A stretch of DNA of 64,000 nucleotides, from positions 515,001-579,000 of the forward strand of contig JAWRVZ010000056.1 in NCBI GenBank assembly GCA_037043235.1, written 5' to 3'. Below, piece by piece: positions 1 through 8,741 of this stretch. Below the pieces are notes generated by a model. The model did not search any database and had not been told where the DNA came from. It worked only from the letters and a program-made list of their open reading frames with translations. The position numbers were made by a program, and so were the translations under genes. Each line of letters begins with the position of its first letter. Position 1 is the first letter of the stretch. The stretch comes from Rhodeus uyekii. Its lineage: Eukaryota > Chordata > Actinopteri > Cypriniformes > Acheilognathidae.

Positions 1-740
1 TTTTAAGAAAAAAGAATGAGCAAAAGAACAAATTAAACAAATAAAAACTCAACCATCTAATCATTTACCTCCATTTTCACAGAATATGAGCAGAAACGGA
101 TGAATTTCTGAAAAGAAACGGTTGAAGAAACATTCCATTGTAGAACAGCACATTTCACCCCCAACTAAGACAGCAGGGTTCGCCCATTACTTAATTGAAC
201 AGGCCTGAGAACAGTATCTCTATCACTTCGGTTTCTCCAGAGCAGAGATTTCACACCTCCAGCACTCATGTGGATTATTTAAATAGCAGCTCCACCAGCA
301 GATGCACAGAGAGATCGTGGAGGATTGCACTGTTGCAAAAGACTGACTGTTAATGGACACATGTGAAGCACATGTCTGATCCCCCCATATGGGCAGGACT
401 GAAGGATCTTCCCTGGTGTGATTTCAGCCCAAGATCCCCTTAAGCGCATAGAACAAACATATGGTATGTTACCTTTGTATTTTCTGCTTTTATGCTCTGT
501 GGGTTTAAACACAATCTGCTGGGTTAATTTTAGTTTCATTAAAACAAACTGGATAAACCGTGAATCCCATTGTTGCTTGTCTGAGATCAACAATATAAAA
601 ATAACGTCACTTCACCTGATTATCTTCCTTTTTAATGATGCTAAGTGTATGTAAGATTATTATTTTAAGATGATTCAGTAGTATTTTCAACAGAATTAAA
701 AAAAATGTTTTAAGCCAGTTATTTATATATTTTTTGCAGT
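1..740. other. AT-rich DNA with no recognised gene
   Basis: Short open frames of about 80-105 codons occur on both strands, but none shows a known motif, a signal peptide or a periodic composition. They look like chance frames. I see no RNA gene or clear repeat here. Confidence 0.5.
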
Positions 741-754
741 GTGAAATATCAATT

Positions 755-1345
755 TACATTTACATTTAATTCATTTAGAAGATGCTTTTATCCAAAGCTA
801 CTTAGAACTTGAGGAATACAGAAAGTGATTCATCCTGAAGAGTCAAAAGTACACAAGAGTGCACACAATACAAAGTTTCTAACAATGCTTGAAGTAGTAT
901 AAGCCTGGAGAATGAAGGGGCTAAAGGAAAGTCAGAGCAAAGAAGGTTTTTTTGTGTGTGTTATGTTAGCTCCTCACGGATGAGTTTTCCACTGTCTTTT
1001 GAATATTGACAGGGATTCTGCATTGTGGATGAAGGCAGAGAGATTGTTCCACCAGCAAGGAATGATAGAGAGTGATTTTGTGTCTCTCTATGATGATACC
1101 ACGAGTCATCGCTCATTAATCGATCGTAGATTTCTGGAAGGCTTATAGATTTATAGTAGCGAGTGAAAGTAGGAGGGTGCTGAGGCTGTGTTAGCTCTGT
1201 AAGCAAGAGTCAATGCTTTGAATTTGATGTGAGCTGCAAGTTGAATCCAGTGCAGAGAGATAGAAAGAGGTGTGACGTGGGCCCTTTTGGGTTCATTGAA
1301 AACTAGACGATCCGCAGCATTCTGGAGCTTTGACTGGGGTTTGAC
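755..1345. repeat. Old interspersed repeat with the common teleost 'ttatccaaagc' motif
   Basis: The segment opens with tandem 'tttaca' words followed by 'gatgcttttatccaaagc', a string I recognise as very common in teleost repeats. The stretch at about 1165-1330 ('ggagggtgctgaggctg', 'gtgtgacgtgggccctttt') also resembles a dispersed fish repeat. It is diverged, has no open frame of interest, and its ends are unclear. The family name is not established from sequence alone. Confidence 0.45.
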
Positions 1346-1549
1346 TGCACTTGAAATTACATTTCAAAACATAAATTTTACCATTAATTATAACAATCCA
1401 TTGAGATTTGTGTATGCACACAGAGTCTGACATCAGCTAACCATAGTTCCCTAAGAGGGAACGAGACACTGCGTCGAGACGCGATTGGGAACCTTTCAGT
1501 TTATATGTCTCTTGAAGCACAATCAAACTCAGGTGCGGGAGTGTACGTC

Positions 1550-1633
1550 GCCGTGATGACGTCATCACGTCATGACCCGGGAGTATAAAGGCACGTCACG
1601 ACCCGGAAGCGGGTTAGCTTGAACAGTGTCTGA
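1550..1633. repeat. Left (3'-side) inverted terminal repeat of the DIRS element
   Basis: This segment is the reverse complement of 6528-6611, nearly perfect over 1550-1620. It contains the palindromic CRE-like word tgatgacgtcatca, a second cgtcatgac, and a 'gagtataaagg' TATA-like box. A 112-bp outer extension (1438-1549) lies outside it on this side only. Confidence 0.85.
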
Positions 1634-1666
1634 ACAGGCCGGCATGCCTAGGAGCTGAGGCTGCAA

Positions 1667-1768
1667 GACGCAGTGTCTCGTTCCCTCTTAGGGAACTATG
1701 GTTACGTACGTAACCTGAGACGTTCCCTGTCAAGGGAACTCGCACTGCGTCGAGACGCGATTGGGAAC
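1667..1768. repeat. DIRS internal complementary region (circle-junction template)
   Basis: Bases 1667-1704 are the exact reverse complement of the outermost 38 bases of the element (1438-1475). Bases 1711-1768 are a diverged direct copy of 1438-1492; they share an exact 26-bp run at 1743-1768 and 1467-1492. The two halves meet at a perfect palindrome, ggttacgtacgtaacc (1700-1715). This is the layout expected of the DIRS internal complementary region, which in the accepted model templates closure of a circular DNA intermediate. Confidence 0.85.
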
Positions 1769-1823
1769 GAGGAATACCCACGCCGCCTCAGCGTACGGGG
1801 TATGCCAAGCGAAACGTAGCTCA

Positions 1824-2861
1824 CTACGATAACGCCAATGATCCCAAGGCGGGGTTTAGGTCTAACTGGTAGAACCTAATAAAGGTATGCGGTGAGGACC
1901 AGCCAGCCGCATCACAAATGTCCGCGAGGGAAGCCCCTGCGAAAAAGGTTTTCGAGGCAGCCATGCTCCGAGTAGAATGAGCTCGGACAGACAGTGGACA
2001 CTGCTGTCCTGCCAGCTCATAAGCTAGAGAAATAGACTCTGAAATCCATCTGCTCATAGTAGGCTTAGAAGCAGGGGAACCTCTGGGGGCCCCAAAACAG
2101 ACAAAGATTTGGTCTGACCTACGCCACGTAGCAGTTCTGTGGACGTAGGCGTCCAGTGCTCGCACTGGACAAACCCTGTTCTTTAACTCCTGGTCATGAT
2201 CAGTAAATGGAGGAGGACAGAGAGCCTGTAGCACTATGTGGCGCATAGGACTAGACAGCACTTTAGGTACATAACCCGGCTTGGGATAGAGGAAAGCTTT
2301 AGCCAAGCCGGGCGCAAACTCTAAACATGAAGGGGCCACGGAGAGGGCCTGCATGTCACCAATCCTCTTGAGGGAAGAAATGGCGAGAAGAAAGAGAGTT
2401 TTAAGAGTAAGGTGCTTGTCTGAAATCTCGTCCAGCGGTTCGAAGGGAGCCTGGGACAAGGCCTGGAGCACCAGGGACAGGTCCCAAGGAGGCACCCTTG
2501 AACGTACTACAGGCCTCAGCCTCTGAGTGCCACGTAGGAAACGAACTATGAGGGGGTCCCTGCCCAAAGAGGCACCACTCAAAGGTACGTGGTAAGCAGC
2601 TATGGCAGCCACGTAAACCTTTAGTGTGGAGGGGGACAGCCCTGCTGCGAACCTTTCTTGCAGGAACTCCAGCACGGTGCCAACCTGGCAGGTAACTGGG
2701 TTCAGCTGCTTTTCGCAACACCAAGAAGTGAAAATCTTCCACTTCTGAGCGTACAGTTTCCTCGTGGACGGGGCTCTGGAGTGGAGAATGGTCTCTACAA
2801 CCTCGGCTGAGAGACCAGACTCTATGAGCTGGGCCCCCTCAGGGGCCAGACCCACAGTTTC
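1824..2861 (-). CDS. DIRS tyrosine recombinase (integrase)
   Basis: Catalyses insertion of the circular DNA copy through a tyrosine-linked intermediate. The frame is open far upstream (to 4673), but that part is only the shadow of the RT frame; 345 codons from 2861 hold the recombinase. An N-terminal SAM-like/core-binding region (SRAPSTRKLYAQKWKIF... SPSTLKVYVAAIAAYH) precedes the catalytic domain. The catalytic set is complete: R in LKRIGDMQALS (near 2366), HSTR (H near 1979, R near 1970), H of PHTFIRFY (near 1889) and the nucleophile Y of RFYQLDL (near 1871). No stop or frameshift interrupts it. The true start codon is unknown. It overlaps the RT frame by about 40 bases or more, as is normal in DIRS elements. 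Confidence 0.92.
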   Translation of the reverse strand, partial: ETVGLAPEGAQLIESGLSAEVVETILHSRAPSTRKLYAQKWKIFTSWCCEKQLNPVTCQVGTVLEFLQERFAAGLSPSTLKVYVAAIAAYHVPLSGASLGRDPLIVRFLRGTQRLRPVVRSRVPPWDLSLVLQALSQAPFEPLDEISDKHLTLKTLFLLAISSLKRIGDMQALSVAPSCLEFAPGLAKAFLYPKPGYVPKVLSSPMRHIVLQALCPPPFTDHDQELKNRVCPVRALDAYVHRTATWRRSDQIFVCFGAPRGSPASKPTMSRWISESISLAYELAGQQCPLSVRAHSTRSMAASKTFFAGASLADICDAAGWSSPHTFIRFYQLDLNPALGSLALS

Positions 2862-4885
2862 CACAGTTCTGGGTGAGGATGGAAAATCCTCCCCTGAGCC
2901 TGGGACAGGAGGTCCCTCCTGACCGGAATCTCCCACGGAGTGCCGTCTAGGAGGGACACCAGGTCCGAAAACCACACCCTGCCCGGCCAGCGCGGGGCAA
3001 CTAGAGTGAGACGGACCTTCTCCCGGCGAACCTTCTCCAGAACCCCTGGGAGCAGAGCTACGGGGGGAAAGGCATACAGGGGTAGATTTGGCCACCCTTG
3101 CCTCATGGCGTCCAGGCCGAGAGGCGCTGGAAGATAAAGGGAGAACCAGAGTGGGCAGTGAGTCGTCTCTCGAGACGCAAACAGATCCACTTGAGCCTGG
3201 CCGAATCTCTCCCAAATCTGCTCCACCACCTGAGTGTGGAGTCGCCATTCCCCGGGCCTCGGCCCCTGTCTCGACAGGAAGTCTGCCCCCAGGTTCTGGG
3301 CCCCCGGGATATATACCGCTCGAAGAGAGAGCAGTTCCCTCTGGGCCCAGAGGAGGATCCTGATCGCCAACTTGGAAAGTCGACGAGACCGGAGACCTCC
3401 CTGGTGATTTATGTAGGAGACCACCGACGTATTGTCGGTCCGGACTACTACATGACGGCCTCTGAGGTCGGGGAGAAACGCCCGTAGCGCCATCCGGACA
3501 GCCATCATCTCCAAGGCGTTGATATGCCAGGAGAGGTGGTGCCCGTCCCATAGACCCCTGGCCGAGCGGTCCCTCAGGACCGCCCCCCAGCCCGCGCGGG
3601 ACGCATCTGTCGACAGCATGACGCGGTGACAGATAGCTCCCAGTGCGAGCTTCTGGGACAAAAACCAGTTCTGCTTCCACGGATGCAAGGCTCGAAGGCA
3701 GCGCCTTGACACCTTGATCAGACGGAAGGGGTTGCCCCTCGGGGAAAACCCTCTGGTCTTCAGCCACCACTGCAGGGGTCTCATGTGGAGCAGGCCGAGT
3801 GGGATAACACTGGACGCTGCCGCCATGAGCCCCAGCACTCTCTGGAAGTGCTTGACAGTGAGCAGCTGGCCTAGCTTGATATCCTGGACTAAGGACAGAA
3901 CGGCGGCAATGCGCACGGGGGATAGCCGTGCAGACATTGACGCCGAGTCCCAAACAACGCCTAGGAAGGTTGTCCTCTGCACAGGAGAGAGGATACTCTT
4001 CTTGGCATTGAGTCTCAGCCCCAGCTCCTTCATATGCGCGAGTACGACATCTCGATGCCGGACCGCTAATTCTTGTGTCTGAGCCAAAATCAACCAATCG
4101 TCGATGTAGTTCAGTACACGGATACCAGTGGACCGCAGCGGGGCGAGCGCTGCGTCCATGCATTTGGTGAAGGTGCGAGGGGATAGCGCTAGGCCGAATG
4201 GAAGTACTCGATATTGGTAAGCCTTGCCCCCGAAGGCGAACCTGAGAAACTTCCGATGTTGAGGAAGGATGGAGATATGGAAATATGCGTCTTTGAGATC
4301 TATCGTCACAAACCAATCCTCGGACTTGATTTGGGATACGATCTGTTTCAAAGTCAACATTCTGAACTTCAGGCGCCTGACAGTCTTGTTCAACAGGCGA
4401 AGGTCTAGAATAGGACGCATACCTCCATCCTTCTTCGGAACTATGAAGTAGCGGCTGTAAAAGCCCGAATCTGTGGCTGAGAGAGGTACATACTCTATGG
4501 CCTCTTTCCTCAGCAATGATTCGACTTCTTGTTCCAAAACCCGAGCCTGCCCAGGGTCTACCTCTGTCCGAAGAACCCCCGCGAACTTGGGAGGGTTCGA
4601 CCGAAACTGGATAGTGTAACCCACATGAATAGTGCGCAGGACCCACTGAGAAATGCCTGGCAGACGTGTCCACGCCGCCAGGAACTCTACTAGGGGTACC
4701 AGTCTCTCGAGACCAGTCTCTGTTCGGGTTTCCACTCCAGGCCGCTGGACCTGGAGTGGATGCTCTAGGACCCTCCTTAGAGGGGGCAATCTGCCCAGTG
4801 CACCCTGCCGGGGTGACAACTGGGGTAGACCACCTGGTCCCTGATCGGACTGGCTCTCTCGAGAAACCAGATCCACAGGGGCCAC
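2822..4885 (-). CDS. pol: DIRS reverse transcriptase / RNase H / methyltransferase-like protein
   Basis: 687 codons. Reverse transcriptase occupies about residues 95-330: TIDLKDAYFHI (about 194-204), LPFGLALSPRTF (228-239) and the catalytic YIDD (260-263), the usual DIRS form of the YxDD box. RNase H spans about 420-540 with acidic residues D427 (STDAS), E459 (ALEM), D484 (RTDNTS) and D535 (GADFLSR) all present. The last ~145 residues (DLFAS... YAFPPV... VAPRWPG) match in style the region of DIRS pol described as a DNA adenine methyltransferase-like domain; that label is by family knowledge. The frame opens with a GTG codon at 4885 and has no obvious ATG before the RT core, so expression by frameshift, reinitiation or splicing from gag is likely. 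Its 3' end overlaps the recombinase frame. Confidence 0.92.
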   Translation of the reverse strand: MAPVDLVSRESQSDQGPGGLPQLSPRQGALGRLPPLRRVLEHPLQVQRPGVETRTETGLERLVPLVEFLAAWTRLPGISQWVLRTIHVGYTIQFRSNPPKFAGVLRTEVDPGQARVLEQEVESLLRKEAIEYVPLSATDSGFYSRYFIVPKKDGGMRPILDLRLLNKTVRRLKFRMLTLKQIVSQIKSEDWFVTIDLKDAYFHISILPQHRKFLRFAFGGKAYQYRVLPFGLALSPRTFTKCMDAALAPLRSTGIRVLNYIDDWLILAQTQELAVRHRDVVLAHMKELGLRLNAKKSILSPVQRTTFLGVVWDSASMSARLSPVRIAAVLSLVQDIKLGQLLTVKHFQRVLGLMAAASSVIPLGLLHMRPLQWWLKTRGFSPRGNPFRLIKVSRRCLRALHPWKQNWFLSQKLALGAICHRVMLSTDASRAGWGAVLRDRSARGLWDGHHLSWHINALEMMAVRMALRAFLPDLRGRHVVVRTDNTSVVSYINHQGGLRSRRLSKLAIRILLWAQRELLSLRAVYIPGAQNLGADFLSRQGPRPGEWRLHTQVVEQIWERFGQAQVDLFASRETTHCPLWFSLYLPAPLGLDAMRQGWPNLPLYAFPPVALLPGVLEKVRREKVRLTLVAPRWPGRVWFSDLVSLLDGTPWEIPVRRDLLSQAQGRIFHPHPELWKLWVWPLRGPSS

Positions 4886-4949
4886 CGCAGGGCGTTGGCA
4901 GGCTGGTGGACCAACGGGGGGCTCCCTGCGAGGCCTGACACCATGATTG

Positions 4950-6506
4950 TCAGGGCCTCTTACTTTTAGCCTTCTTGCCCTGCAGAACGACCCTCAGGTC
5001 GGTCTGCCGGCCAGAAGGCTGAGGCTGAGGTTGCTGACCTGAAGCCCTCCCCTTCTTTTTCGGGGGGGGCTGACGAGTCGCAACACTCAGCTTCTGCCCA
5101 GCGCGGTATGAGGAGGTACTGGGCTGAGGATGGAACGCTGCTCTTGCTTGCGAACCTTGAGGGCGGCGTGGAAGGATCTTTTTGAACGCCGCCTCCTGCT
5201 TAGCAGCCTCCTGAAACCTCTCGACCGCTAGCTTAACCGCGTCGCCGAAGAGGCCAGGAGGCGTCAGAGGGGCGTCCAGGAGGATGTTCTTATCCTTTTG
5301 GCTGAGGGTAGTCAAGTTCAGCCATAAATGTCTCTCCGTAGCTACTAGGGCTGCCATAGATCGGCCAATAGAGGCGGCCGTCTCCCTAGCAGCCCGGAGA
5401 GAAAGATCCGTCGCCCTCCGCAGTTCTGCGACTGCTTCTGGCCCAATACCTCCCTCCTCGTCAAGATCTGCGAGGAGTTCCGCCTGGTAGGCCTGCAGCA
5501 TGGAAGAGGTGTGGAGGCATGCTGCAGCCTGACCAGCCGATGAGTATGCACGCCCCACCAACGATGACGTAACCCTGAGAGGTTTGGTGGGGAGCACCGG
5601 TGCCTTTAGGGGCTGCGGTGAGTGAGGAGCCAAATGATTAGCCAAGGACTCCTCTACTCTAGGCATCGCCCCGTATCCGCGATCTTTAGCTCCCACTAGG
5701 GAGGCATAAACAGCGGTCTCGCTGTTATGCACCCTGTGGGAGGCGGGCCTATTCCAGGACCTCGACACCTCAGTGTGGAGGTCGGGGAAGAAAGGCAGAC
5801 ACCGGCGCTGAGGTGGTGCTCTGGACGGCAAAAAGCGCTCGTCCAGCCTGCTCTTTGGACGAGCATGCGTCCGCTCAGCCGGCCACTCGAGGCCCAGCCT
5901 AGCGGTGGCGCGAGTCACCACCTCCAGCAACTCATCTGACGCTGGTGAGGGGGCTGGCGGAACCTCCTCATCAGCGTCGATACTAACAACGTCCAGTTCC
6001 TCGGAACTGGATAGCTGCAGTATCGCCTCGTCAGGGTCGGAAGAAACCGCCACAGGGCGTGCTTCCGGCTCCCTAACGGGGCTAGATCTGCCAGGTAAAG
6101 GCGGAGAAAAGGCAAAGCCCGTCTCCGACCCCTCTGATAGATCCATCTGCGACCCCCATGATCGCAGCCGCCGCTGGGCCTCAGCCGCAGCGGGACCGGA
6201 ACCACGAGGGCCGCTAGCCCGGGCAGTTTCCTCGAAAACTGCCAGGCGGGATCGGAGTGTTCGCAAACTCATTTGCAAACAGTCTGCACAATCAGTGCCC
6301 TCGAGCGCTGATCGTGCATGCTCCTCTCCCATGCAAGCTACACATAAGGCGTGTGTATCCCTTCCCGAAAGAAACCGGGGACAAGGGGTAACACAGCGCC
6401 GAAAAACTTGCTCCGCCATTTCAAACACTCCAACAGACACACGGTGAAATCCCTTTTCTTTTAAACTAGACTTGGGCTGAATCACACACACGTCTGCAAT
6501 ACACAC
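4950..6506 (-). CDS. gag: DIRS gag-like protein
   Basis: 518 codons open, ending at 4950. A methionine at codon 30 (MAEQVFRRC, start near 6419) is the more likely start, because the preceding 29 codons read through leader-like sequence; I give the whole open frame. Near the N terminus there is a Cys/His-rich segment: C-x2-C about 40 residues into the short form (LCVACMGEEHAR), then CADC. This resembles the conserved N-terminal cysteine motif of vertebrate DIRS gag proteins. The middle is Ser/Glu/Asp-rich. The C terminus is basic (PPKKKGRASG... KGKKAKSKRP), suggesting nucleic-acid binding. It would package the element RNA. It ends 65 bp before the RT frame, in a different frame. Assignment comes mainly from position plus the Cys motif. 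Confidence 0.8.
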   Translation of the reverse strand: MCIADVCVIQPKSSLKEKGFHRVSVGVFEMAEQVFRRCVTPCPRFLSGRDTHALCVACMGEEHARSALEGTDCADCLQMSLRTLRSRLAVFEETARASGPRGSGPAAAEAQRRLRSWGSQMDLSEGSETGFAFSPPLPGRSSPVREPEARPVAVSSDPDEAILQLSSSEELDVVSIDADEEVPPAPSPASDELLEVVTRATARLGLEWPAERTHARPKSRLDERFLPSRAPPQRRCLPFFPDLHTEVSRSWNRPASHRVHNSETAVYASLVGAKDRGYGAMPRVEESLANHLAPHSPQPLKAPVLPTKPLRVTSSLVGRAYSSAGQAAACLHTSSMLQAYQAELLADLDEEGGIGPEAVAELRRATDLSLRAARETAASIGRSMAALVATERHLWLNLTTLSQKDKNILLDAPLTPPGLFGDAVKLAVERFQEAAKQEAAFKKILPRRPQGSQARAAFHPQPSTSSYRAGQKLSVATRQPPPKKKGRASGQQPQPQPSGRQTDLRVVLQGKKAKSKRP

Positions 6507-6527
6507 ACACGTTGAACTTAGAGCGCT

Positions 6528-6611
6528 GTGAAGACACTGAAAGCTAACCCGCTTCCGGGTCGTGACGTGCCTTTATACTCCCGGGTCATGACGTGATGAC
6601 GTCATCACGGC
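6528..6611. repeat. Right (5'-side) inverted terminal repeat of the DIRS element
   Basis: Reverse complement of 1550-1633. The match to the left copy stops at 6611; the next bases (ttacacctaa) are AT-rich flank. Read on the minus strand, it runs into the gag-like frame about 100-190 bp downstream. Confidence 0.85.
6568..6602 (-). promoter_or_regulatory. Probable DIRS promoter: CRE-like palindrome plus TATA box
   Basis: On the minus strand the right ITR reads tgatgacgtcatca, then about 18 bases later gagtataaaggcacgtcacg. A TATA box preceded by TGACGTCA words (the consensus bound by CREB/ATF factors) about 70 bp before the gag-like leader is the expected place for a DIRS promoter. Function is inferred; the same motifs occur in the left ITR pointing the opposite way. 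Confidence 0.55.
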
Positions 6612-7170
6612 TTACACCTAATTTTGATTTTACTTAGTTAACAGAAGTTGATAAAATCTATTTATGACAGGATATTTTGAATGCATCCTCCCTTTATAAC
6701 ATTTTTACACAAGTGCCTAAAACACTTCATATCACTGTAGCTTTGGAGAAATGTTTCTTCAACTGTCATACATTGCCACAAATTATTGTTCCGGAAATTA
6801 GCCAAATTTAAGCAAATGCACTACTTAAAAAGCCATTGCAGTCTCAAAAAATCATCAAAGACAGAATTAAGTTTTTGGCAGAATATGGAAAGTTATGTGT
6901 GGTGTAATGAATCACAATGAAACGTGAGTTGCATGGTGATGCTCCAAAGTGGTGTTTTCAAATAACAAATGCATCTCTACCACAGTGAAACATGGAGGAA
7001 GAGGTGTCATTGCGTGAGGGGGGAGGGGGGGGGCTTTTTAACTACTGGCTTTGAGTTACTCCACTGTTAAAAGTAAATTAATGCTTTAGACTACAGAAGA
7101 ATATTACAGAATCAGAGTTGTCATCTAAAGAAGCATGATCTGCTGTTATTTTTAACAAGACAATACTGCA
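6612..7170. other. AT-rich flank with a G-run
   Basis: No gene or structured element seen. A purine/G-rich run (ggggggagggggggggg region) lies at about 7018-7036. The rest is ordinary AT-rich sequence. Confidence 0.5.
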
Positions 7171-7304
7171 TTTACGAATTTGGCAGACGCTTTTATACAA
7201 TCCAAGCAACATACATTGCATACATTGAATCAGGTTTTGCTTTCCCTGGGATCAAACCCATTACCTTGGCGTTGTAAGCACCAATGCTCTACTGATTGAG
7301 CTAC
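7171..7304 (-). repeat. tRNA-headed SINE
   Basis: On the minus strand the copy begins gtagctcaatcagtagagca (pol III A-box region at 7304-7285), followed about 40 bases on by gggtttgatccc (B box, consensus GGTTCRANYCC, about 7252-7263). Its far end has the teleost string 'ggcagacgcttttat'. The A-B spacing and box matches fit a tRNA-derived SINE head. A fragment with the same head recurs at 52310. Confidence 0.75.
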
Positions 7305-7389
7305 ACTTACACTTATACACGCCAATACTACTATTGTCAAAACTTTAAGAGACAACTAAGTGGTCTGGCTTTGGTTTTGGCCTTGGTCA

Positions 7390-7545
7390 GTTTTTCAACT
7401 ACTCACGAAATAGACCCCTATACCCTTAAATAGGTCACTATTTGAGAGGACAGCCAATTGTAGTGGTGTCAGAAACCATAGTGGGCGTCATCGAGTGCAC
7501 TCATTCAATTCAAAAGCTGAATTATCAATTTCCAAATGGCTGGTC
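7390..7545. repeat. Possible small DNA-transposon remnant
   Basis: The words 'cccctatacccttaaataggtcactat' and 'gtgcactcattcaatt' recall a common teleost MITE type built around 'tagtgcactat'. No convincing terminal repeats are visible, so this is a weak call. Confidence 0.25.
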
Positions 7546-8264
7546 CGATGTAGGTACAGCGCAATATCATATAGGTATAAATAACTTTTTTTAATGATTA
7601 TTAAATAATTTAATTAAGGTTGATACATGCTAGTTTCCATGGCAGAGTTCTGGTATAGGTGACGATTTTGAAACCAGCCACGGAGTGGAAGAACACTGAC
7701 TTTCCTTCCTGTACAAAGCTGCTTTCTGTTAGCAAGTTGGGGAAGGCGATTCCATGCTGTTACTGTACAGTGTTTCTACAATTCTTGATAATTTCCCTTT
7801 CAGTGAATTTCTTTGCTTTGCATTCAATAGATAAAAGATTGCAAGATTCACAGTTTTCATGTGATTCAACCTGTGCAGCTGTTCTTTCATCTAAAAAGGC
7901 AATACATTAATTCATTACATCTATCAAAAGAACTGCATAATATCTGTCTGGAACCACATTGCAAATACATAACCAGCAACGTAATCGGATCACGCACAAA
8001 TCAGGCTTTCATTCACAAAAAAACACTTGGTGACAACCATTATAAGGGAATATCCATTACAGAAACAACCACATGAGCTATTTTTCACTACATCTAATGC
8101 AATCAACAGCCTACATTTCTAGTTGAAACACAAATTGGTTAATATAACAACTAACAAGGAGTCCAAGATGCATTGAGCTCCCGCAGCGCAAAGCCATTGC
8201 CAACAGAGGGTCTTAAAAATAGCTCTTTAGCAATATTGCTTTGCTGCTCTGGCTCTACGGCTGG

Positions 8265-8741
8265 TTAAGCAAAAGCTGAGAAAATGAACATATTTATCAA
8301 TGAATAATTTATGACGTATCTCCCATTGCAGTGAGTGAAACAAAGCAATCTAATGCGTTCCTCATACAGGACACTTATATTAAAAGCATTGTAGTGTCTA
8401 TTGAGAATGCGATCAGGGTCTTTAAGTGACTGTGGCTGAGTGCAGGTAAAATTGAGATGGCTGAACATTGCCATCAGATACCCATTCGACACTCCATAAA
8501 GCTCATCTCCTGTAGCATCTGTCAGATGCCCAGGTTCACCGCCAGGGGTCGAGGAGAAGAACAGGGAGTGGTACTGGATCAGTCGTGGCTCTGTATTTGC
8601 AAAGGGTGAAAACAAGCAGACAGCTTTCCTCCCATGAACCCTCTGGGCTGCAGAACTCCAAAGCTGATTGGCCACCGCAGCTGCACACAGTTTGAGAGGG
8701 CACATGAAAGAAAAACTGTGATTAAAAACGAAGACTGCCAT
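8265..8741 (-). other. Unassigned open frame, 158 codons
   Basis: A minus-strand frame without stops that I do not recognise. A polypyrimidine-like 'ctcaaactgtgtgcag' (minus strand, ending near 8683) could serve as a splice acceptor, and the stretch after it has mixed rather than low-complexity composition. There are no membrane segments, Cys/His motifs or repeats that name a family. It could be a chance frame, a noncoding exon or a diverged coding exon. Low support. Confidence 0.2.

Larger units (their letters stand above)
1438..6611 (-). mobile_element. DIRS-type tyrosine-recombinase retrotransposon, coding frames intact
   Basis: About 5.2 kb coded on the minus strand. Order along the coding strand: right ITR with TATA box (6611-6528), gag-like frame, RT/RNase H/methyltransferase-like frame, overlapping tyrosine recombinase frame, internal complementary region (1768-1667), left ITR (1633-1550) and outer extension (1549-1438). 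DIRS elements integrate with a tyrosine recombinase instead of a DDE integrase and make no target-site duplication; none is seen here. All three coding frames are free of stops and all recombinase and RNase H key residues are present, so the copy looks young. The two ends are unequal: the extension at 1438-1549 has no counterpart beyond 6611. The assignment rests on the combination of YR, RT and split inverted repeats and is firm; the exact family within DIRS is not determined. Confidence 0.93.

Noticed and set aside
2862..4673. Upstream extension of the recombinase frame to 949 codons
   Set aside because: This part is the RT/RNase H region read in the wrong frame; only the last ~345 codons carry recombinase motifs.
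2940..6447. Several plus-strand frames of 60-180 codons across the DIRS element
   Set aside because: They lie opposite the strongly supported minus-strand genes and have no motifs.
7171..7304. A functional tRNA gene
   Set aside because: Boxes A and B are present but no cloverleaf with paired acceptor stem can be drawn, and SINE body sequence follows.
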